From Siphonodentalium dalli (lineage: Eukaryota > Mollusca > Scaphopoda > Gadilida > Siphonodentaliidae), in NCBI GenBank assembly GCA_032622095.1, contig CP136068.1:8409314-8473313 (forward strand): 64,000 bases of DNA. The letters are read 5' to 3'. The notes under the pieces are model-generated. The model had not been told where the DNA came from. It saw nothing but the letters and a program-made list of their open reading frames with translations, and ran no database searches. Below are positions 1-10,900 of the stretch, one piece after another. The position numbers and the translations under genes are program-made. Within the stretch, counting starts at the first letter, position 1. Every line of letters begins with the position of its first letter.

Positions 1-223
1 TCCTTTAATGATTGTATGATGTCTAGGTCAGGGATGGGGGTTGACGGAAGGGTGCTAAAATTAATAAAGCCATATTCGTAACCTAACATTTAATCAATCT
101 TCGTGGAGAGCATTGGAAACATGGTGGACGAAAGTCCCCACCAGATGGTCTGATATCTCACGGCGACTTGGTATCAATACCACAAATATAATCCAATTAG
201 ATTATACCCTCACTTTCCCGACA

Positions 224-226
<3 letters not shown>

Positions 227-262
<36 letters not shown>
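227..262. repeat. (CT)n microsatellite
   Basis: An uninterrupted run of CT dinucleotides of about 36 bases is followed by a CT-rich tract to about 330. The flanks 1-226 and 263-424 show no gene or other repeat that I can recognise. Confidence 0.95.
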
Positions 263-266
<4 letters not shown>

Positions 267-1067
267 CCTCACTCGCCCTTGTCTTTCTCTATATCTCTTC
301 TTCGCTCTCTCATTCTCACCATCCCTCTGCCTTTCAAGTCACTAACATTACCGTTGTTATAATGATTCCGTTAATTCCCGTCGGACCCCTTTCTCCACTT
401 AATGGATAGTGGCGTGAAACAAAAAGGGGGCAAACTTAAAGGATTACACCAGTGATTTTCTCAGTCATTATCAATGCCCGCTAATCCACTGAGCACTTTG
501 CCGAAAAAAAACATTAGTGATAAGCCGCCCGTAACTGAAGTTTTGCCGATTCATGCGATTGAATATTTCATTATAGATTATGCAGTCTGATTCGTTAATC
601 ATCATTCGTGTGACGTCACATGATGGACTACTAGCGACACGCATTGTCAACCTCGAAATGTTACCTACTGATTGCTTATACAGAAATGTCTGGACCATCG
701 GAGCTGAAAATGTGTACATATGGGAAATTTTACCCGGGGAATCTTATTACATATGTCCCGTTGACATCAGATGGCTTAAACGGGCAATGTTAAATTAGAT
801 GATCAACTATATGCTCAAACTGGTTGCAATTTGCTCGGTGAAAATTGGAACACGGGAACAATTGACCCGTATACAGTGTCATGAGATAGATGCCGTTGAC
901 CTGATCAGGGAGTGGCATGGACTATGCACATCTTCGCATGTTACATAATAATGGCTGAGAATAAAACATTGCATACTTACCATTGACTTCAGATGACTTG
1001 AAGGTTATAAGAACAGTAAACAGCGTTTGTTATCAGTTAACCCTTTACCCAAACAGAACGGCCCTGT

Positions 1068-1136
1068 GCCAATGCATTCTCTTATATATGCGAGTCGACC
1101 ATAGGTCGCCTCGCATATATAAGAGAATGCATTGGC
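1068..1136. repeat. 69-bp hairpin, copy 1
   Basis: A palindrome starting GCCAATGCATTCTC and ending GAGAATGCATTGGC. The centre carries GTCGACC/GGTCGCC. It is the first of four copies; copy 2 is in opposite orientation, judged by the asymmetric GAGTCGAC/GAGGCGAC centre. Confidence 0.9.
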
Positions 1137-1214
1137 TTAATACATTAAAAATTATAAAATTGTTAAAGAATGTAAGAAAAAATGGTAAAAAGTGTTAAAA
1201 AAAGATTTGTTTAG

Positions 1215-1283
1215 GCCAATGCATTCTCTTATATATGCGAGGCGACCTATGGTCGACTCGCATATATAAGAGAATGCATTGGC
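1215..1283. repeat. 69-bp hairpin, copy 2
   Basis: Same hairpin as at 1068-1136, inverted. It is separated from copy 1 by a 78-bp AT-rich spacer. Confidence 0.9.
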
Positions 1284-1843
1284 ACAGGGCATAACTGTAA
1301 CTATCACAATGTGGTCAAGAGCCGGTTCCAATGATATCCATATTTGTATGGTTCTATTGAGACAGACCGAAGATATTTTAGGCTGTTGAAGCTTTATTTG
1401 GCCGGTTTTGGCCGGTTTGTTGGGTAAAGGGTTAAGAAGTCATGTGGGGAGATTGATTGTCGTTTTTTAAATAACAGTCTAACACTTCTATCATTATTCT
1501 ATTTACGACCTGTATAAACACGACGCGACATACATGTAACCTCTGACTCAAACTCTTCCTATCATGCAACTGTGTTACCACCAATTCCCCACATGTCTTC
1601 TAAACTGACATTAAACGCTCAGTATTGATCATATAATTTATTATTCTCATTTAAGTCACATGAGGTCAAAGGTACAAATAAGTAATTAATGTGTTATTCT
1701 CAGTCAGTATGCCCATATCACATGACATGCCCATTGTCACGTGACCCACCAGTACCAATTGTTCTACACAAGGAACGTTCTTTAATGTTCATTTGACCCG
1801 CCATATCAAATCCAGTCGGAAGTCGGGATTTGTTTTACCCTGT

Positions 1844-1912
1844 GCCAATGCATTCTCTTGTATATGCGAGTCGATCATAGGTCGCCTCGCATATATAAGA
1901 GAAAGCATTGGC
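1844..1912. repeat. 69-bp hairpin, copy 3
   Basis: Third copy of the hairpin. It has a few mismatches from copies 1, 2 and 4 (CTTGTATATG in place of CTTATATATG, GAAAGC in place of GAATGC), so it is slightly decayed. Confidence 0.88.
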
Positions 1913-2127
1913 CTAACAATTTTTTACAATTTTAATAATTTGTTCTTGTATTCTTTAACAATTTTATAATTTCACCCATACAGAGCCCCAGACAAACATG
2001 AGCAGACGACACTCTTCTATGTGCTTCTATATATGTGTGGGGCTCCCTGCAGGGTAATGGATGTTTTTGTATTTTATGTCCTAAAAATTGTAAGAAACAT
2101 TTAAAAAACATGATAAAAAATTGTTAA

Positions 2128-2196
2128 GCCAATGCATTCTCTTATATATGCGAGGCGACATATGGTCGACTCGCATATATAAGAGAATGCATTGGC
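2128..2196. repeat. 69-bp hairpin, copy 4
   Basis: Fourth copy, in the same orientation as copy 2. Its spacing from copy 3 (215 bp) differs from that between copies 1 and 2 (78 bp). Confidence 0.9.
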
Positions 2197-2608
2197 ACAG
2201 GGTAAACAAAATCCCGACTTCCGACTTCCGACTGGATTTGATATGGCGGGTCACATATCACAACGGCATCTATCTCATTATATTCTGCCGATAAAATTGT
2301 CCACGTTGTTTTCAGATCCGATGGTCAATCTGTTTCTGGATAAACAATCAGTGGATACAAGTTACGACAGCCTTTCAAGTTTGACACTGTGTGTCGCTAG
2401 TAGTCCTTCGTGTGACGTCACATTAAGGAAGATTAACGATTCATACAGCATAATCCATAATAGAATATTCAATCGCATGAATTGGCTTAACTTCAGTTTC
2501 GGGCGGCCTATTTCAAAAATATTTTCGGCAACGTGCTTAGGGGATCAGCGGACATCGATGATGACTGAGAGAAACCACACCGGTATATTCCCTTAACTAA
2601 AACCCTTG

Positions 2609-2789
2609 GGCTTGTTGTTTAATCAACTTTGCAATCAGTGCATCTAGTTATACTATTATATTTAAATAGCTCAAACAGGCTCACTTCGGGAGCCTTAAAC
2701 AACATCGGAGGGGCATGTGTCCCCTGTGTGCTACGCGCACATGACAGATATATCATACTCTTTATATATATATAGATAATGGTTATGCT
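2609..2789. other. Short gene-free stretch
   Basis: Only a short TA dinucleotide tract near 2762-2776 and small stem-like pieces near 2710-2745 are visible. There is no coding signal. Confidence 0.6.
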
Positions 2790-2842
2790 ACTTCAATATA
2801 TTCTCGTTCAAATAGTGATATTGGTTCATATTGGACATATTT

Positions 2843-3462
2843 ATACCCCCACTTTCGAAGAAAATGGGGATATACTGGATTGACTGCGTCCGTCCGTCCG
2901 TCACGCTTTCTCCCTCCGTGTGTCTTACCGTCCGTCCGTCCGTCCGTCCGTCCGACCTCATAACTCGAACAACTATGAACCGATTTCAATAATTTTGTGT
3001 ATGCAATATCCGTAGGACTGCCTCTCCGGATCGGAGATGATGCCAATTGCGGTTCGGTCCGACTTTTTTTTTTAAGTTACGCCTCATTTTGACTTAGAAA
3101 ATTCTGTCCGACTTAATAACTTTAACAAATATGAACCGATTTCAATAAGTTTTGGTATACATGCTTCTCACAATACCCTCTCTACATGATGCGGCTAGGA
3201 ATTGGCTCCGACTGTTTTTCGTAATATTACACTTTATTTTCGACTTATTTTGACTTAGAAAATTCTGTCCGACTTAATAACTTTAACAAATATGAACCAA
3301 TTGAATATTTGTTTCTGTACAAGCTTCTTGTGACAACATATCGATATTATTAGTCCGATTTTTTATTTAAAGTTAAAAATATTTTTTGTTTGGTTTACGA
3401 ATAATGCGGGTTGAATTTGCCACGGTGGGGGTATGCTAGCACTCGAGTGCACGCCTCTTGTT
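2843..3462. mobile_element. 620-bp CCGTC-rich interspersed element
   Basis: Copy B of the duplication reads CATATTT directly followed by GATTCTG, while copy A has 620 extra bases between these points, so the empty site defines the insertion. The left end is a short hairpin (CCCCCACTTTCGAAGAAAATGGGG), followed by a (CCGT)n tract near 2888-2955. The body repeats GACTTAATAACTTTAACAAA twice. The right end contains GGGGGTATGCTAGCAC. A TT duplication is possible. Related pieces lie at 25108-25290 and 38010-38772. Confidence 0.8.
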
Positions 3463-4397
3463 GATTCTGAATAAGCTCATAGTGGACTTATAGCCATTAT
3501 ATAGTGACATATGCTTACCAATAGTGGCCCCGTCCGGTTCATTGGTAGGTGTTTGGGTGGGGGTACATCAGATGATAAAACAACATTTGTGACGCCGATT
3601 TCCGCCGATCGTGATTTAAAGTTGCCAGTAATACACTGTCGTAGTCAAGGATGGAGTTGGGGAGGAGCACCAACATTGATACAAATATATTTATCGCAGA
3701 TTTCCACCAAACTTACGTGAACGCTTCCCATTGATATACGGAATCGAATAGTGTAGTTTGAATTTTCCGAAGTGGCACCTGACACCGTACTTCTCATTTA
3801 CGTGTATTTATGTTCTATGGTTATCGCCAACTTGTGTCATATCAAAATATGACATATTTTCCCCTTGAAATGCGAAAACAAACTGTACGCTAGATTTGTG
3901 GGTATCATTCGTAAAATGACCATGCGTTTCCTCGAATACCTCTGGAATATTACGCAGTGTGTCATGCAAAACGTACATATTGCGAAAGGCATTTATTTGC
4001 TATATTAACACTAGTTCCCACTTGGTGAGCAGTCAGGTGACGTTTCCGCCATATATAAGCATATGTTACAACCATAATACAGTATCACACTTTTCAAGTT
4101 ATAGGCAAGTAACGTCTCTGGTATACGATATAGACATGTATAGACATGGAATTTGCCTAATCTAAAAGATCGTCGTTAGCCACCGAAAGAAAAAACATCA
4201 ACTGAGTTATATGGCTTAAGCATTTCGGTATACAATTTGTTGGTGAAATGAATGACCGCGCTCGTTGAAATGTGTTACCCTGTATACACTGACTTGCATG
4301 GTAAACAAAATAGCTGGCCATATACCAGTGTTTCTAATTTAAATTAATCCGCTCAATAACACTTAGTAATATAATACATATTGTAAATATAATCTTA

Positions 4398-4662
4398 ACA
4401 CCACGTGGTAGGTGTGATCTCGAATGTACACCAATCGCTATCTAATCCTAGCATCACGTGACACGTGTGATCTCGATTGTACACCAATCGCTACCTAATC
4501 CTAGCATCACGTGACACGTGTGATCTCGGTTGTACACCAATCGCTACCTAATCATAGCATCACGTGACACGTGTGATCTCGATTGTACACCAATCGCTAC
4601 CTAATCCTAGCATCACGTGACACGTGTGATTTCGATTATACACCAATCGCTATCTAATCGTG
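4398..4662. repeat. 53-bp tandem repeat with CACGTG motifs, copy A
   Basis: About five units with starts at 4451, 4504, 4557 and 4610, spacing 53 bp each, preceded by one diverged unit. Each unit carries CACGTGACACGTGTG and TGTACACCAATCGCTA. CACGTG is the E-box core, but in a repeat this need not be functional. Copy B (50697-50905) has about four units. Confidence 0.9.
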
Positions 4663-4785
4663 AACCCCGAGTAAGCATACGTCGATATTCAAACAAGCGT
4701 GTGTGTATTAGATGGAAAATCACATGGAAATGTGAAATACATATATTTTCAACGGCCGATTTGGGAAGAGCAGACTCGTATTATT

Positions 4786-5236
4786 GGTTACACTGGTATA
4801 AATAAGGTTCCGAGTGACATCTGGCGGATGCGGGAGGAATATATAGGAGAGAATAAAATAGACACTGGGCCCTGATTGGTCAATAGCCTTGTGTGCTTTT
4901 CACATACAAAAATCGTCACACCTCTTCCCTATGATTTCCCATAGGTAAAATAACCATTGGCACAGGAATTAACCCTTTGTAGTGAAGTTTGAATTTTTTG
5001 GTGTGGTCTAAAATATGACTGTATTTTTTTATGCGGTTCTGACACTAGTTACGAAAACATAAGATTTAAAGGCGAATTCCCTGCTAGACAGACATGATTT
5101 TTTTGTGTAAAAAGTTTCCCAAAATGTCAATTTTTCAGATTTAAAGAAAATTTTGGACCCAACATTTATATTGCCAACACTATACGCTGAAACGTTAGCA
5201 CTGAGGCCTATGGAAAACATTTACACCAGTGTAACC
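4786..5236. repeat. Module M1 (451 bp, inverted ends)
   Basis: First of three modules. Its left inverted end differs by one base from M2 and M3 (GGTATAAAT in place of GGTGTAAAT). Confidence 0.88.
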
Positions 5237-6137
5237 TAAAGGGAAAAAATAGCTTTTTATCATTTTTGATTCCTGGGAGTCACTTTAAAGCATTTTAATG
5301 CATTTTACAGAGCCTGGTCTTTCAGTCCAATGAATATCTCATGCTTGATGTGGCTATTCTTGCTGCTGATGCCTTCTTTCACTTACATCAGCCAAAAAAA
5401 TAGTAAGATTTTTCATAAAAAATGCCAATTTTTCAAGGTATTTTCAAAAAATTTCAAGGTGGTAATAGTCACATGATAATGCAAATGACCCATAACATGG
5501 GCATGTCAACGACACATATATCAATTGTTATAAGAACCTAATTTAACAAGTATTTGGATTTTATAGCCAGTGATATACAGATATATATCATAAAAGTGTG
5601 TCATTTCCACTGGTGGGTATGGTCATTTGAAGGTTAATAGCACTAAAACTTGGACACATTTAAGAAAATGCTCCAGCAATTCAAAGAGAGCATATCTTTA
5701 TTCAACTAATTCAAGATACACCCGCATCCAGTTATCTTGGATCACCCTTGCAGACCTGAAAATGTCATATTTTATTCTTCAATGTGCTGATAAAGTCATG
5801 CGCTTGATGCTCAGCTGATCAGATCTGGACTCAATGACCTCACATCACCAGAAGTTCTCTCATGGAAAGAATATTGAACAGTCTTCCATAGCTGATCCAA
5901 GTTTGCAACACCAGACCCCTAAAACTGAGTGAAAATGGGGCCTGAACATGACTGGTGGTGGAAAATTGTGCTTTTTTGATGAATAATTTGTTAAAGGGGG
6001 TGGGGTTAAATTGTGTGTGATAAATAAAGAACCACAGAAGTGATATTGTTTTTGAACACATTTTTTCGATTGATGGGCAATTCTGAAGAATTGTAGGGAG
6101 TTACAATTATTCCGCGAAAAAGCGGGCTATCGCTTTA

Positions 6138-6588
6138 GGTTACACTGGTGTAAATAAGGTTCCGAGTGACATCTGGCGGATGCGGGAGGAATATATAGGA
6201 GAGAATAAAATAGACACTGGGCCCTGATTGGTCAATAGCCTTGTGTGCTTTTCACATAAAAAAATCGTCACACCTCTTCCCTATGATTTCCCATAGGTAA
6301 AATAACCATTGGCACAGGAATTAACCCTTTGTAGTGAAGTTTGAATTTTTTGGTGTGGTCTAAAATATGACTGTATTTTTTTATGCGGTTCTGACACTAG
6401 TTACGAAAACATAAGATTTAAAGGCGAATTCCCTGCTAGACAGACATGATTTTTTTGTGTAAAAAGTTTCCCAAAATGTCAATTTTTCAGATTTAAAGAA
6501 AATTTTGGACCCAACATTTATATTGCCAACACTATACGCTAAAACGTTAGCACTGAGGCCTATGGAAAACATTTACACCAGTGTAACC
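6138..6588. repeat. Module M2 (451 bp, inverted ends)
   Basis: Middle module, the same length as M1 and M3. It is flanked by CTTTA on the left and TAAAG on the right inside the S spacers. Confidence 0.88.
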
Positions 6589-7491
6589 TAAAGGGAAAAA
6601 ATAGCTTTTTATCATTTTTGATTCCTGGGAGTCACTTTAAAGCATTTTAATGCATTTTACAGAGCCTGGTCTTTCAGTCCAATGAATATCTCATGCTTGA
6701 TGTGGCTATTCTTGCTGCTGATGCCTTCTTTCACTTACATCAGCCAAAAAAATAGTAAGATTTTTCATAAAAAAATGCCAATTTTTCAAGGTATTTTCAA
6801 AAAATTTCAAGGTGGTAATAGTCACATGATAATGCAAATGACCCATAACATGGGCATGTCAACGACACATATATCAATTGTTATAAGAACCTAATTTAAC
6901 AAGTATTTTGGATTTTATAGCCAGTGATATACAGATATATATCATAAAAGTGTGTCATTTCCACTGGTGGGTATGGTCATTTGAAGGTTAATAGCACTAA
7001 AACTTGGACACATTTAAGAAAATGCTCCAGCAATTCAAAGAGAGCATATCTTTATTCAACTAATTCAAGATACACCCACATCCAGTTATCTTGGATCACC
7101 CTTGCAGACCTGAAAATGTCATATTTTATTCTTCAATGTGCTGATAAAGTCATGCGCTTGATGCTCAGCTGATCAGATCTGGACTCAATGACCTCACATC
7201 ACCAGAAGTTCTCTCATGGAAAGAATATTGAACAGTCTTCCATAGCTGATCCAAGTTTGCAACACCAGACCCCTAAAACTGAGTGAAAATGGGGCCTGAA
7301 CATGACTGGTGGTGGAAAATTGTGCTTTTTTGATGAATAATTTGTTAAAGGAGGTGGGGTTAAATTGTGTGTGATAAATAAAGAACCACAGAAGTGATAT
7401 TGTTTTTGAACACATTTTTTCGATTGATGGGCAATTCTGAAGAATTGTAGGGAGTTACAATTATTCCGCGAAAAAGCGGGCCATCGCTTTA

Positions 7492-7942
7492 GGTTACACT
7501 GGTGTAAATAAGGTTCCGAGTGACATCTGGCGGATGCGGGAAGAATATATAGGAGAGAATAAAATAGACACTGGGCCCTGATTGGTCAATAGCCTTGTGT
7601 GCTTTTCACATAAAAAAATCGTCACACCTCTTCCCTATGATTTCCCATAGGTAAAATAACCATTGGCACAGGAATTAACCCTTTGTAGTGAAGTTTGAAT
7701 TTTTTGGTGTGGTCTAAAATATGACTGTATTTTTTTATGCGGTTCTGACACTAGTTACGAAAACATAAGATTTAAAGGCGAATTCCCTGCTAGACAGACA
7801 TGATTTTTTTGTGTAAAAAGTTTCCCAAAATGTCAATTTTTCAGATTTAAAGAAAATTTTGGACCCAACATTTATATTGCCAACACTATACGCTAAAACG
7901 TTAGCACTGAGGCCTATGGAAAACATTTACACCAGTGTAACC
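7492..7942. repeat. Module M3 (451 bp, inverted ends)
   Basis: Last module. Its right inverted end abuts the TATT that restores copy-B-like sequence. Confidence 0.88.
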
Positions 7943-7970
7943 TATTGTTTGCACTTGTGTATGATTTGGT

Positions 7971-10900
7971 CTTTTGCAGGAGGAGTAACTCTATCACATC
8001 GGCATCTTTAGCAGGAGAGGTAACTCTATCATATCGGCATCTTGTGCAGGAGGAGTAACTCTACCATATCGACATATTGTGCAGGAGGAGCAACTCTACC
8101 ATATCGACATCTTGTGCAGGAGGAGTAACTCTATCATATCGACATCTTGTGCAGGAGGAGTAACTCTATCATATCGACATCTTGTGCAGGAGGAGTAACT
8201 CTATCATATCGGCATCTTGTGCAGGAGGAGTAACTCTATCATATCGGCATCTTGTGCAGGAGGAGTAGCTCTATTGTATCGACATCTTGTGCAGGAGGAG
8301 TAACTCTATCATATCGACATCTTATGCATGAGGAGTAACTCTACCATATCGGCATCTTGTGCACGAGGAGTTACTCTATCATATTGGCATATTGTACAGG
8401 AGGAGTAACTCTATCATATCGACATCTTATGCAGGAGGAGTAACTCTACCATATCGGCATCTTGTGTAGGAGGGGTAACTCTATCACATCGGCATCTTGT
8501 ACAGGAGGGGTAACTCTATCATATCGGCATCTTGTGCATGGGGGGTAACTCTATCATATTGGCATATTGTGCAGGAGGAGTAGCTCTATCATATCGGCAT
8601 CTTGTGCAGGAGGAGTAACTCTATCATATCGACATCTTATGCAGGAGGAGTAACTCTACCATATCGGCATCTTGTGCAGGAGGAGTAACTCTATCATATT
8701 GGCATATTGTACAGGAGGAGTAACTGTATCATACCGACATCTTATGCAGGAGGAGTAACTCTACCATATCGGCATCTTGTGTAGGAGGAGTAACTCTATC
8801 ATATCGACATCTTATGCAGGAGGAGTAACTCTACCATATCGGCATCTTGTGTAGGAGGGGTAACTCTATCATATCGGCATCTTGTACAGGATGAGTACCT
8901 CTATAGTATCGACATCTTATGCAGGAGGAGTAACTCTACCTTATCGGCATCTTGTACAGGAGGGGTAACTCTATCATATCGGCGTATTGTACAGGAGGAG
9001 TAACTCTATCATATCGGCATCTTGTGCAGGAGGAGTAGCTCTATCATATCGGCGTATTGTACAGGAGGAGTAACTCTATCATATCGGCATATTGTGCAGG
9101 AGGAGTAGCTCTAACATATCGGCGTATTGTACAGGAGGAGTATCTCTATCATATCGACATCTTATGCAGGAGGAGTAACTCTACCATATCGGCATCTTGT
9201 GTAGGAGGGGTAACTCTATCATATCGACATCTTATTCAGGAGGAGTAACTCTACCATATCGGCATCTTGTGTAGGAGGAGTAGCTCTATCATATTGGCAT
9301 CTTGTGCAGGAGGAGTAGCTCTATCATATCGGCATCTTGTGCAGGAGGAGTAGCTCTATCATATCGACATCTTGTGCAGGAGGAGTATCTCTATCATATC
9401 GGCGTATTGTACAGGAGGAGTATCTCTATCATATCGGCATCTTGTACAGGAGGGGTAACTCTATCATATCGGCATCTTGTGCAGGAGGAGTAACTCTATC
9501 ATATTGGCATATTGTGCAGGAGGAGTAGCTCTATCATATCGGCGTATTATGCAGGAGGAGTAACTATATCATATCGGCATCTTGTGCAGGAGGAGTAACT
9601 ATATCATATCGGCATATTGTACAGGAGGAGTAGCTCTATCATATCGGCGTATTGTGCAGGAGGAGTAGCTCTATCATATCGGCGTATTGTGCAGGAGGAG
9701 TAGATCTATCATATCGGCGTATTGTGCAGGAGGAGTAGCTCTATCATATCGGCATATTGTACAGGAGGAGTAGATCTATCATATCGGCATCTTGTGCAGG
9801 AGGAGTAGCTCTATCATATCGGCATATTGTGCAGGAGGAGTAGCTCTATCATATCGGCATATTGTGCAGGAGGAGTAGCTCTATCATATCGGCATATTGT
9901 ACAGGAGGAGTAGATCTATCATATCGGCATCTTGTGCAGGAGGAGTAGCTCTATCATATCGGCATATTGTGCAGGAGGAGTAGCTCTATCATATCGGCAT
10001 ATTGTGCAGGAGGAGTAGCTCTATCATATCGGCATATTGTGCAGGAGGAGTAGCTCTATCATATCGGCGTATTGTGCAGGAGGAGTAGCTCTATCATATC
10101 GGCGTATTGTGCAGGAGGAGTAACTCTATCATATCGGCATATTGTGCAGGAGGAGTAGCTCTATCATATCGGCGTATTGTGCAGGAGGAGTAACTCTATC
10201 ATATTGGCATATTGTGTAGGAGGAGTAGCTCTATCATATCGGCGTATTGTGCAGGAGGAGTAACTCTATCATATCGGCATATTGTACAGGAGGAGTAGCT
10301 CTATCATATCGGCATCTTGTGCAGGAGGAGTAGCTCTATCATATCGGCATATTGTGTAGGAGGAGTAGCTCTATCATATCGGCATATTGTACAGGAGGAG
10401 TAGCTCTATCATATCGGCGTATTGTGCAGGAGGAGTAACTCTATCATATCGGCATATTGTACAGGAGGAGTAGCTCTATCATATCGGCATATTGTACAGG
10501 AGGAGTAGCTCTATCATATCGGCATCTTGTGCAGGAGGAGTAGCTCTATCATATCGGCATCTTGTGCAGGAGGAGTAGCTCTATCATATTGGCATATTGT
10601 GTAGGAGGAGTAGCTCTATCATATCGACATCTTGTGCAGGAGGAGTAACTCTATCATATCGGCATCTTGTGCAGGAGGAGTAACTCTATCATATCGGCAT
10701 CTTGTGCAGGAGGAGTAGCTCTATTGTATCGACATCTTGTGCAGGAGGAGTAACTCTATCATATCGACATCTTATGCATGAGGAGTAACTCTACCATATC
10801 GGCATCTTGTGCACGAGGAGTTACTCTATCATATTGGCATATTGTACAGGAGGAGTAACTCTATCATATCGACATCTTATGCAGGAGGAGTAACTCTACC

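Larger units (their letters stand above)
1037..1435. mobile_element. Non-autonomous TIR element with internal hairpins
   Basis: It starts with TTAACCCTTTACCCAA and ends with TTGGGTAAAGGGTTAA, a 16-bp perfect terminal inverted repeat. Inside, a second inverted pair (GCCCTGTGCC at 1061, GGCACAGGGC at 1281-1290) bounds two 69-bp hairpins. The structure is therefore palindromes inside a foldback unit inside a TIR element. It has no coding capacity. Confidence 0.65.
1794..2253. mobile_element. Second foldback element, inner
   Basis: It begins TGACCCGCCATATCAAATCC and ends with the reverse complement. The arms run through TCGGAAGTCGGGAT and ACCCTGTGCC into hairpin copies 3 and 4. The 215-bp loop (about 1913-2127) is AT-rich. 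The right arm has a small internal duplication (GACTTCC repeated near 2216-2228). Confidence 0.75.
425..2608. mobile_element. Large nested inverted-repeat (foldback) element
   Basis: The left arm (about 425-895) matches the reverse complement of the right arm (about 2268-2608) with scattered mismatches and small indels. Matching landmarks include the TGACGTCACA motif near 612 and 2410, a GACTACTAGCGACAC-type motif near 627 and 2395, and GAGATAGATGCCGTTG near 882 and 2268. The arms enclose at least two younger inverted-repeat elements (1037-1435 and 1794-2253). There is no transposase reading frame, so it is non-autonomous. Exact ends and target duplication are not clear to me. Confidence 0.7.
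2790..4785. repeat. Segmental duplication copy A, left part
   Basis: This matches 49663-51026 base for base over long stretches, once the 620-bp insert at 2843-3462 is removed. Identity looks to be about 90-95 percent by eye. The homology continues beyond the 4786-7942 insert into the 35-bp satellite and its right flank (to about 19495). Both copies contain a short open frame of about 70 codons (3511-3720 here, 49775-49996 in copy B). Many of its differences change amino acids, so I do not call it a gene. Confidence 0.88.
4786..7942. mobile_element. M-S-M-S-M tandem element inserted in copy A
   Basis: Three 451-bp modules M (4786-5236, 6138-6588, 7492-7942) alternate with two ~902-bp spacers S (5237-6137, 6589-7491). 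Each M has 18-bp inverted ends, GGTTACACTGGTGTAAAT and its reverse complement, with one mismatch at the far left end. The insert is flanked by TATT on both sides, and copy B shows the empty site with one TATT. The modules are nearly identical to each other, so amplification is recent. No S or M frame exceeds about 75 codons, so there is no enzyme. It could be a miniature element with 451-bp terminal direct repeats that gained a unit by unequal crossing over, or a tandem MITE. Confidence 0.8.

Noticed and set aside
3511-3720. Small gene shared by both duplication copies (also 49775-49996)
   Set aside because: The frame survives in both, but many visible differences change amino acids and there is no family match. 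Shared ancestry explains it.
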